This document shows positions 45,175 through 54,141 of a DNA stretch of 64,000 nt, piece after piece. Position 1 is the first letter of the stretch. Each line of letters begins with the position of its first letter. The position numbers and the translations under genes were made by a program. Source of the stretch: Phoma sp. XZ068 (taxonomy: Eukaryota; Ascomycota; Dothideomycetes; Pleosporales; Didymellaceae); contig ML240445.1 in the NCBI GenBank assembly GCA_004835665.1, forward strand, positions 1,550,001 to 1,614,000, read 5' to 3'. The notes under the pieces are model-generated. The model was not told the DNA's origin. It saw only the letters and a program-made list of their open reading frames with translations, and ran no database searches.

Positions 45175-46449
45175 CTAAAGTCGTCGTCGATAACTCCAAT
45201 GCCCTTCGGCATCACTCAACAAACTATCCCAAATCCTCAACGCATCCGCACCCTCCCCATCCTTAACCAACACCGCACTCCTCGCCTTCGCAGCCCACAC
45301 CCTCGCCTCGTCCGCCATCCCCGCCGCATTGAACGCCAACGCCGCAAACCCAAACGGCACATCCAGAAACCCCTCCAGCCCCTCCTCAACATACACCCGC
45401 ACCAGCTCCTCCGCCATCTCCGGACTCGCGAGCGACCCAGCACTCCAATCATTCAACTGCGCTTGCATCTCATTCACCCGGTCCAACACCCCATCCGACC
45501 GTCCTGCATCCACACACCTCTCACACGCACACTCGAAATGAAACCCCCCACCCAGATGCGCCTGCCGCTCCGCCACCTTCTCCAACGGACTCGTATACGC
45601 AATCGTGATTTCCTCGCCCTCGGCAACCCGCCGCGTAACCCGCACCGTATGCGTCAGCAGCTGCGGGTCAAGCACATACTGCGCGTTCGGCGCACAGTCG
45701 TGGTTGAGACGGCTGGTCTCGGGGAAAATGGCAAGGTGATTGGTCCCTGCGACGCTGAGCTGGAATGTATTCGCCTTTGTGATGTCCTGGGTGCGCACGC
45801 GCGGGTCGCCGTAGATGTACATGAGGCTGAGGAAGGAGCTGCGTGTTTCCTGGGGAAGACGGGAGACGGCTGTGTGCCAGAGGGCTTCGCGGTCTAGGGT
45901 GCTGAGGTCTGCTTCAAGGTAGGCGAGGAAGGCGGGCGTGTAGCGTAGGATTTGGGTTTGTGGTTCTATGTCGTGCAGGGCGAGGGTTCCAATGCCTTTG
46001 TTGGGGATGCTGGATGTGAACCATAAGCCGCTGGGTTCGTTTGTTTTGTCGGCCTTGAGCAAGGAGGGGTTTGTGAAGGCGGGGAGGGAAGCGATATGGG
46101 CGGCTAGCTCTGGGGTGGTGACAATTGAGATGCCGCGGCCAGATGCAAAGGTTGTGCTCGTGTAGATGCATAGGCTGGACTGTATGCTGGGAAGAGTAGA
46201 GGTACACAATGGTGGGTAAGACCAGGGCCAGGGGAGGTGGAAGGATATTGAAGGCCTGAAATCAGTGTTGATGGGATTCACTACTTCGATCACCCTCAAT
46301 GGTGTGGATGTCTTATGTGACTGGAGTGTGGTGGTCTGCAGTGCCGTTTCTGGCCAGCATTGGTTGTCCAGGATGGTGTATGCACATGTCAAATGAACAG
46401 CATGTAAAAGCGCAGCCAGAACAACGGAAGTTAGCGAGAGAGAATACAT
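45175..46449 (-). CDS. SET-domain protein with N-terminal signal peptide
   Basis: Lysine-methyltransferase-fold protein. From the Met at 46449 it is 424 aa and begins with a clear hydrophobic signal (MYSLSLTSVVLAALLHAVHLTCA); an upstream in-frame Met at 46503 would bury that signal. The SET domain follows, with GIGTLALHDIEPQTQIL at its start, then SRLNHDCAPNAQYV (the NHxxxPN motif that binds AdoMet), GEEITIAYTSPLE and a post-SET-like CACERC. These are the core SET motifs. The C-terminal region is helical (MAEELVRVYVEEGLEGFLDVPFG). Family members with an N-terminal signal occur in filamentous fungi, and their substrates are unknown. It is convergent with the 2OG oxygenase. Confidence 0.85.
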   Translation of the reverse strand: MYSLSLTSVVLAALLHAVHLTCAYTILDNQCWPETALQTTTLQSHKTSTPLRVIEVVNPINTDFRPSISFHLPWPWSYPPLCTSTLPSIQSSLCIYTSTTFASGRGISIVTTPELAAHIASLPAFTNPSLLKADKTNEPSGLWFTSSIPNKGIGTLALHDIEPQTQILRYTPAFLAYLEADLSTLDREALWHTAVSRLPQETRSSFLSLMYIYGDPRVRTQDITKANTFQLSVAGTNHLAIFPETSRLNHDCAPNAQYVLDPQLLTHTVRVTRRVAEGEEITIAYTSPLEKVAERQAHLGGGFHFECACERCVDAGRSDGVLDRVNEMQAQLNDWSAGSLASPEMAEELVRVYVEEGLEGFLDVPFGFAALAFNAAGMADEARVWAAKARSAVLVKDGEGADALRIWDSLLSDAEGHWSYRRRL

Positions 46450-46858
46450 TACGTTCGCGCGGGAGAGATGCAGGGTCCTGCAAGTAAAAAATGTGTTGTC
46501 CAAATAAGCTTCGTCAACAGCGGCAATAATGAACCCCTGGGGTTATCTGATCGGCACAAGAGCCGTCCGAAACTTGAGTCGTCTGAACCGCATTAGTCAA
46601 GCTAGTGCGCCAACTCGGCAACTAGCACCCCAATAGCCACAGACTGCAATACGGTCGAGGAAATGCAATGGGTATTGAACCTTGTAACTATCCTGAACAC
46701 CGATAAATGCTGAATCTCGTCGGGTGTCGTGTATGTGCCGACCGTGCCAAGTCGTGAAACACCACGAGCTAGAGGCTTCCTCCAAATTGACCTTTTCTGC
46801 AGCTGCCAACTATTGTGTAATGCCACCGCTACGACTGTGGTATCAATGGCGTGCCGCA
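46450..46858. other. Intergenic
   Basis: 409 bp between the SET-gene start and the KRR1 stop on the same strand. No gene is seen. The frame of about 270 codons that crosses it belongs to the wrong phase of KRR1. Confidence 0.5.
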
Positions 46859-47945
46859 CTACGATTCTTCCTCTGCCTCTCCCTTGGAGCTCCTCTTCTT
46901 TTTCTTGTCTTTCTTCTCCTTCTTCTCCTCCCCATCTTCGCGTTTCCGCTTCTTCTTCTTCTCGCCATCTTCTTCTGGGGCAACAAAGTCGGCTAATCTC
47001 TCTTTCCTCTTGTCCTCCATCTTCTCCTTCATCTTCGCGTCGCGGTCCTCCCGAGCCTGGCGCTCCTTGGCGTGCTTGCCCAGGAAGTATTCTCCGCTCT
47101 CGATCTGCAGATCGACCTTGCTCTTCTCCTGCGCCGGCGGGAACGGTGTGTAGGTCTTCTTGGTCTTGTCGGTGACCTTGTGGGGTACTCTTCGCTTGCT
47201 GAGTGATCGCTTCTTGAAGTTGGGCAGGAAGCGGTCCCAGCTCTCGTTGACGAGTTCGGGGTCCTTGGCGAGCTCCTTCTTGATCATGAGCTCCTTGATG
47301 GCGTAGATGGGGTGGATGTTGTGCATTGTGTCCTCGATGATGCGCCGTATTGTCTTCAGGCCTTTGTAAGGCCCCATGGCTGCGACTGTGTTTCCTTGCA
47401 CCAGCAGATAGCACTCTGTGAGGAGCTCGAGCGCTTTGAGCGTGGAGCCATTGGGCCCCAGAATGCGCTGCCGCCTCTTGACAAAGCGGTCTTTGTTGCC
47501 CACCAAATTCCTGATCTTGATAATGTCCATAGCCACATCGTCTTCGAGGATCTTGACCGCCTGCGGTGCAGGGACGCTACGCGCAAGCAGCTTGATGAGG
47601 TCGCGCGCACTCAGAATCGCAGCGGGGTCGAATGTCTTTCGTGTTGTCGCAACCGTCATGGAGCCCTCGACCAAGTTGAGCGTAGCAGTGATGCCATTTT
47701 TCTTCAGCGCCGACTCGATGAACTTCCAGGAACCTTTGAGGTACTGTTCGCGGTACTTGGGGAAGAGCGTGGAGAAGCTCGACTCCTCGGTGAACGGACC
47801 GGCGGTGTTGTCTTCGGGTTTGAAGGGTTCAATCTGCACACGAGATTAGCGAATATTGACGTTGGAAACGACTTCTATTGCGCACCTTCCACTTGTCAAT
47901 GTCATCGGTGTCCCAAGGCTTCTCTGCGTTGTGTGTGGACGGCAT
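46859..47945 (-). CDS. KRR1: KRR1 small-subunit processome component
   Basis: Nucleolar KH-domain protein needed for 18S rRNA processing and 40S assembly. The start at 47945 gives a 20-codon exon (PSTHNAEKPWDTDDIDKWK) joined to IEPFKPEDNTAGPFTEESSF. Hallmarks are FSTLFPKYREQYLKGSW, TVATTRKTFDPAAILSARDLIKLLARSV, DIIKIRNLVGNKDRFVKRRQRILGPNGSTLKALELLT (KH fold), GLKTIRRIIEDTMHNIHPIY and the KKRSLSKRRVPHKV segment near the KRR motif. The C-terminus is a Lys/Glu-rich low-complexity tail. It is about 344 aa, the expected length. Confidence 0.95.
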
Positions 47946-48152
47946 TGTGGCGTTTTGCTGGTGAGAGTGTCTGCGAAAGGAACTTTTTTGCGGAGCGGAA
48001 ATCTAGCGCCGCCCACGCCAAGAATCCTTATCTTATCGGGACAGCTCCATCATCAACAACGGCTACGCGCGACATAGTTCAAGTCTCACCGTGGCATTGC
48101 TCGCTCGTGATCTATACGTGCACCTGAAATGCTTCTATTTGATGCTTCCGTT

Positions 48153-49386
48153 CTATACAATCTCAAACTCGTAGTACACATATGCGGTGTACTCTTGATC
48201 GCCGACGTGCCCAGCCGATTGCATCTCCGCTGTCAAAGCCGAGTCGTCCTTCTTGACGCGGCCTTTGTTATCGCGACCAAAGGCATTGCCACCCAGGTAC
48301 GAGTAGTTTGCGTCGAGATTTGTCTTTGCCTTCTTTGCCGCCTTGGCGTCCGTCTGGATGGGTCAGTGTTGATGTTTTAGAGGGAGTCAGTGATTCTATG
48401 CATACCTGGACAAGACCGCAGACAAAATCCAGCGGCAATCCATATCGTAGTACTGTCTCGACAAAGACGCGTAATGCGAGCACGTGGATCCAGATCATGG
48501 CGCTTTCGCTGTAACCCGTCCTCCCCAGTCGTAGTGCCTCGCCCCACTGCTTCTGTGCATCGCGGGTGAGCTGGTCCGCCTCCTTCGCCTCCTCCTCTTT
48601 CCCGCCTTCCTTGTACTTGTAGTCTCTGGGTGTCCACCGCTTCTCTCTGCACTTGTGCACGAACTCGTTCGAGTGCTTCTTGAATGTTGTGACGGCAAAC
48701 AGTGTGAACTCGTCGTCCTTGGCCAGCTGGTTGGCAGAGCGGGGGACGACCATGGGGGTGAGCTCTTCGTACGACTTGTAGAACTCCTTGACGGCGACAT
48801 TGGGAACGGCGAGGAGGTGGGTGTCGAGGTACTCGGAGTCGCGGATTAATGCGTTGGGGTTGACGACCGAGACGAGGGACTTGTTGGCCAGGTTCCCTGT
48901 CTTCTTGCGCTCTGCAGCGGCGAGGGCAGACTTGGTCTGGTTGTACTGGCTGAACTTGGCCTTGACGTCGTTGTCGATGCCTTGGATCTCCTTCTGCAAC
49001 AGGTCGATCAGGTCCGCGATGGGCTTGTCTGCGCGGTACTTGACTTTGTTCCACTGGAAGGTGCGCAGGTACTGGTCCACGGGCTTGTCGTTGATCGTCT
49101 TCTGCTGCTGCACCTTGTCCTCGTCGCCGTCTAGGATGGTGCGCAGGCTGTCCCCCACCTTGCCGACGACACTGTGGCAGGCAGTCTCGAGCTTGGCGAG
49201 GTCGTCGGCCTGCTGCACCAGCGCGTCGAGGGTGCCAATCTTGAACTCGGGGATCGCGAACGGGTAGGTGGAGCCCACGTCATTGGTGACGGTCGAGCGC
49301 AGGGCTGTCAGAGCTTCGTCGGCATGGTTGCTGGGCGAGATGGACGTCGGCAGCGACACCAGCAGGTACTTTGTGCCCTTCGACAT
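48153..49386 (-). CDS. VMA5: V-type ATPase subunit C
   Basis: Peripheral-stalk subunit of the V1 sector, released during reversible V-ATPase disassembly. The start at 49386 gives SKGTKYLLVSLPTSISPSNHADEAL. Body motifs are PFAIPEFKIGTLDALVQQADDLAKLE, QWNKVKYRADKPIADLI, SALAAAERKKTGNLANKSL, REKRWTPRDYKYKEG and SESAMIWIHVLALRVFVETVLRYGLP. A short intron (about 48359-48412) precedes TDAKAAKKAKTNLDANYSYLGGNAFGRD, and the protein ends EYTAYVYYEFEIV. It is about 390 aa, matching the yeast protein. It is divergent from GCV1 across only about 255 bp. Confidence 0.95.
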
Positions 49387-49641
49387 GGTCGTGGCCGGAG
49401 ACGTCGTGGGCTGGGCGAGTGCGCAAGAGGTGACGGGCGGTATGGGACGTGTTGCCGTATGTGGTTGCAGCGTCCAGCCCACCCAGCGGTGCTTGGTCGG
49501 TCGCCGGCGAGCTTGGACCAGCCCCGGCCGCGCTGCGTCACTGGTCGAATCGCGCGCCGTATCGCAGCGCCCGCGAATTGCCGCGTTCATGCAATGGCCG
49601 TCGGGGAAGCTCTGAGGACCATTTCTCCTACATCCTCGAAA

Positions 49642-51072
49642 ATGTCTGCGAACAGAGTTGTTGCAAAGCTGCGGCCGGCCGTCAATGCCTTTGAGACGCA
49701 CGCATTGCGTGCTGAAAAGGCTCAGAGGCTCACATACACCACACGATCCATAGCTGGGCCCGCTACCGCTCCCCGCAAGCTCGAGGCACGACAGCTGCAG
49801 CAGTTCGTTCGTCATGCCTCCTCCGAAGCCTCTGGAGAGAAGCCGGCAAGGACTGGTTTGTATGAGCTTCACAGCAAGCACGGGGCCAAGTTCGTGCCCT
49901 TTGGCGGCTTCGAGATGCCCGTGCAGTACAGCGACCTGAGCATCATCGACTCGCACAACTGGACCCGTGAGAAGGCCAGCCTGTTCGACGTGGGACACAT
50001 GTAAGAGCGAGACTATCAAGTCCAGCAGCTGTCATTCTAACGAATGCCTAGGGTACAGCACCACTTCTCCGGCTCTGGCGCCGAGGCCTTCCTCGAGAGC
50101 ATCACCCCCTCCTCCCTCTCTACCCTACCTGAGAACCAATCGACCCTCTCGACCCTACTGCACCCGGAAACGGGAGGCATCGTCGACGACACCGTCATTG
50201 CGCGCTTGCCAGACAGGTTCTACGTTGTGACCAACGCTGGCTGCCGAGAGAAGGACAAGGCCTACTTGGCTGAACAACTCGAGTCTTGGAAGAAGCAGAA
50301 CCCTGACCAGACTGTGGATTGGAACATCCTCGATGGACAGGGCTTGATTGCTCTCCAAGGACCCCTGTCTGCCGACATTCTCTCTCGTGTCCTCTCCGAA
50401 GAATCGACCCTTACTCTGAAGTCGCTGTACTTCGGTCAGTGCACCCCAGCGACCATCAAGGGCACCAATGTCGAGGTGCTGGTGAGCCGTGCAGGATACA
50501 CCGGCGAGGATGGCTTCGAAATAAGCATCCCTTCGTCTGCCACTGAGGCCGTTACTCAGTTCCTCCTCGACAACGCCAAGGACGAGCTGCGCTTCGCTGG
50601 CCTCGGTGCGCGCGACACGCTCCGCCTCGAAGCTGGCATGTGCCTCTACGGCCATGATCTAGACGACACCACGACGCCTGTGGAAGCAGCGTTGTCCTGG
50701 ATCATCGGTAAAGACCGTCGCGCAAAGGGCGGCTTCCACGGTGACTCTGTCATCCTGCAACAGCTGAAGAAGAAGTCCGAGGGCGGCGGCGTGTCGCGAC
50801 GCCGCATTGGCCTGATCATCGAGGGTTCGCCTGCTCGTGAAGGCGCTGAGATTGTCAGCGAGTCTGGCGAGAAGATCGGCAACATCACCTCCGGCTGCCC
50901 ATCGCCCACGCTGAAGAAGAACATCTCCATGGGCTATATCAAGGATGGTCTGCACAAAGCCGGGACTGAAGTCCAGGTCGTCGTGCGCGGAAGGAAGAGG
51001 AAGGCGGTGGTGACCAAGATGCCTTTTGTTCCGAGCAAGTACTTCAAGCAGCCCACGACAGCCAAGGCGTAG
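49642..51072 (+). CDS. GCV1: Aminomethyltransferase, glycine cleavage T protein, mitochondrial
   Basis: T protein of the mitochondrial glycine cleavage complex; transfers the aminomethyl carbon to tetrahydrofolate and releases ammonia. Exons 49642-50000 and 50052-51072 give 459 aa. The first 60 or so residues are a basic presequence (SANRVVAKLRPAVNAF...). An in-frame ATG at 49594 could extend it by 16 codons. Motifs are TGLYELHSKHGAKFVPFGGFEMPVQYSD, REKASLFDVGHM-VQHHFSGSGAEAFLE, GGIVDDTVIARL (the D of the folate site), GYTGEDGFEISI, RLEAGMCLYGHDLDDTTTPVEAALSW and GNITSGCPSPTLKKNISMGYI. Confidence 0.95.
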
Positions 51073-51140
51073 TCTGAAGTGTGGTCAATGTAATTGCTAT
51101 TTGTTCCTTGCGCATGGGTTCGGTGCAGATGAGGATGTTT

Positions 51141-52291
51141 TCATGCGGCTGCCTCGATCTCTTCAACACGCGCCATGATCTTCGCCTTCCATGTCTTGTA
51201 GTCTTGCCGCTGCCGTTCGCCCAAGTAGTCGGTAGCGTCCTGTAGCATGGTGCCGAGGCCGATGTAGTCGCTCTCGCCATTTCGGAAACCCAGATATTTG
51301 CTTGCTGTCAATCGCGATGCGTTCTCGTCCGTCGTGTTGATGCCTTCCATCACGTCTTGATCTGTGGGTGGAGTGACGTTCAAAAACCATTCCATCTGCA
51401 GCCACCCTTCTTGCTGTGCTACAGCCATCAGCTCTTCTATTTCCAGTGACAGCTCGTCATACGCGACGTTAGTGGCAACAGGCAGCTCAAGCAGGGTGTG
51501 GATGGCCATGGTTTGGCGTTCATCGTACAGCTCAGGTGTGACGTTCTCATCCATCATCCGCGTCAAAACATAAAGGAACACGACAACAACCAAAGCAAAG
51601 ATTCTGCTCTCAGCAACAGCTGCCATAGGAGCTTGTGATGCGTTTGCTGCTCGCCGCGGTCGTTTGCTGGGCGTCTCGGCGGCGGCAGCGGCCATGCGTG
51701 CCATGAGTGGTAGGATCGACTCGACTCCGGTGTACACGTGAGGTGCAGCGAGCGGGTACGAGAACTTCTTCACGAGTACCCGTATGCAGGGCATGATCCA
51801 TGCCGGCGGCTCTCCTGCCCCGCTGTCTATCTTCTGTGCTGTTTGTGGTGTTCTCTTTCCGGTCATAGGCGTCCTCGGTGTCGTTCTTGCGGAGGCAGAC
51901 GCAGATGCTGGGTTCTTTCGTGGTGTCTGTGGCTCGCGGGGAGTCGACGAGTCAGGCAGCGCACTGGCGAGGTAGTTGTAGAGCTTCTTGTACACCCGCG
52001 GCGGACATGGCGGGCGAGATGTGATCGAGGGCAGATTGAGGCGTGTCTTGAATCTACATAGACTTTGTCAGCCAGCGAAACGCAGCTGCAGGAGGCAAGA
52101 ATCTACCTCTCGCAAGCAAGCTGCGCACATGCGTACGGCCGTCCAATCTCCTCGTCCGGCTTCAGCGAGTGAGCAACGCTGCGTGAACGTGCCAGGAGAG
52201 ACAGCGCAATGTCAATCAGCTCAGGAGGCAGAGGCCCATTGAGCGTGGGAACTAGCCCAGTCAGCGCTTGCTCGATGCTCGCTCTGCTCAT
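51141..52291 (-). CDS. ORC6: Origin recognition complex subunit 6
   Basis: Smallest ORC subunit, needed for loading MCM at replication origins. The start at 52291 gives SRASIEQALTGLVPTLNGPLPPELIDIALSLLARSRSVAHSL and PDEEIGRPYACAQLACER, joined by a short intron to FKTRLNLPSITSRPPCPPRVYKKLYNYLASAL. These are the TFIIB-like N-terminal helices of ORC6. The Ser/Thr/Pro-rich linker (TPREPQTPRKNPASAS, RTTPRTPMTGKRTPQT) carries several TP/SP sites suited to CDK control. The conserved C-terminal helical domain runs from PAWIMPCIRVLVKKFSYPLAAPHVYTGVESI onward. It is about 365 aa, and its 3' end lies 68 bp from GCV1. Confidence 0.9.
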
Positions 52292-53408
52292 GTTGGTCGG
52301 TGGACGGTCGACATGCTCGAAAGCTAGAGTGCTAAGTGAAAGTTGATCCTCGACGCGTCGCGTTCTCGAACGCTAGCGAAATGTGGGGCGACTACATCAA
52401 GCACCGTCATCCCTGTCCATACCTCACCTCTCAACCTCATCACTCAATATTAAAATATCAGCAAGTGATCTGATGGAAGTGCCAAACATAATCATGCGAT
52501 AGACGATTGCAACCTATGATTGGAGCCTGGCTCACTTTTCTTCTCGGGCTGAATTTGACCACGGTTCCTGGACATATCAGCAACCATGCGGGAGATGACT
52601 CAACCCTCACATCTTTACGTTGAAAAGCGGTGTCTTGGTCTGCGGCCATGTTTGTAGCTTCGTGTCACTGCCACTAGAGACTGTGTCGTGGAAAGCATCA
52701 TACGGTTACAGTCACACATCCAAAACCATCAATGCTCACCGCTTGTCACAGCCAATTATTCCTTCACTTGTACCTTGGGGCAGAGGAAGATACTTTTTCA
52801 TCAGTATGAGAACATAGTCAAGACATCTCATTCGCAACAGGTGACTCTGCATGCACAAAATTTGGTATCACCCACACGTCAGGCGATCAACCACCTTCCT
52901 CTACTGTGGCCTCATGGACACATCGACGAGGTCGTTTAGGCTGCTCTGATGTTTTCCATTCTCTCACTGGCCTTTCTCGCCTGATATCAATAGAACGCGA
53001 ATCCAAAAATGCGTCATGCTGACCATGTATTCGACCTGTGATACACTCGGCGACCACATCAGGAATTCTGCGATGTACAAATTACCACGTTGCCATCGGG
53101 ATCGTACATTTTGACAGCTTGGTCGCACGCTTTCATGGCCAGCAAGCATGTACGAATGCTTAGTGGATACCAGGAGGGTTCGATTGCACACCGCATGATT
53201 CCAATATCTGGTACGAACTGCCACAGGTATTGATAGGATTAGACCCCTACGACGCGGCAAACCTAAAGAACACCAGCGAAACCTATAAATTTTCCTTTGA
53301 AGTGTTCCAAGCTGTTCCTCGGACGTTCTCCTATTAACGATACGCGACTCTTGAGGCATAAGCAGCCACACAGAAACTAAATTGACGTCCCTCCATACCT
53401 TTTCTATC
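52292..53408. other. 1.1-kb intergenic region entering the secreted-protein island
   Basis: No accepted gene. It contains the ORC6 promoter on the minus strand and, near 53284-53290, a TATAAAT element about 120 bp before the secreted-protein start at 53409. Confidence 0.45.
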
Positions 53409-53839
53409 ATGATCACAACTCCATTCCTCGCTGTCTTCCTATCGGCAGTTCAAATCACGCACTCGGCACCTGTCGATAATCCCACTACGGCAACAGACCC
53501 ATACAATTGCGGCTACGTCCGCACACGCTGGAACAGCAGCGCAATCGCCGGGATATTCGCGCTTGATAACTGTGAGCCATTCTACTACAACGAAACCATT
53601 GGTGGCTATCAAGATGCATTCGCATATGCGCTGTATGGAGGCTGCACCTGTCGCTTTTACTCGTGCGTATAGTTGAAAATATTTGAGGAATGCGGCTCAT
53701 TAGAAATAGAACCGTCGAAGATTGCTCAGACAATCTTTCCGTCCCGGAATATACAGAGCCGACCGATCGTTGGCGGGAATCACCTTTCGCAAGGCCGTGG
53801 CCTACCGCGTACAATTGTCGTGAAAGCAAGCAATGGTAG
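53409..53839 (+). CDS. Small secreted cysteine-containing protein, paralogue of 59846-60344
   Basis: Function unknown; effector-candidate type. Exon 1 is 53409-53662 and exon 2 is 53704-53839 (41-nt intron, phase 2), giving 129 aa. A signal peptide (MITTPFLAVFLSAVQITHSA) is followed by NCGYVRTRWNSS, LDNCEPFYYNE, GGCTCRFYS at the splice junction, EDCSDNLS and YNCRES, so six cysteines follow the signal. Reading on without the intron stops at 53672. I prefer the spliced model because the paralogue at 59846 also breaks right after CTCxFY in the same phase and continues with a short Cys-containing exon. A TATAAAT lies about 120 bp upstream. It is convergent with the two-module gene at 54142. Confidence 0.65.
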
Positions 53840-54141
53840 CAACATATGACAGACATGGTTGATGTTGGAATGTTAAGTATGCATTACAGTAAGGTAATTT
53901 AGGTCAATGCTGATGGGCGAAGGGGACGAGTGCCGGAGATAATATGCTGAAGTCTCGGTAGCACTCCAACGTTACTGGAACTTCAGAGATGAGAGATTAT
54001 TCGCAATCAAATTCTGCCAATTCTTAATGTAGTTAAACGTCATATCCTATCAAAGCTTTTTAATACTCCTACTAGTCCGCACTAGAAGTAGTTTCGGCTT
54101 TTGAAGTACGCCATGACCAGCGAAGGGTCTACCCGCAGTGT
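53840..54141. other. Intergenic, convergent 3' ends
   Basis: 302 AT-rich bases without a gene. Confidence 0.5.
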
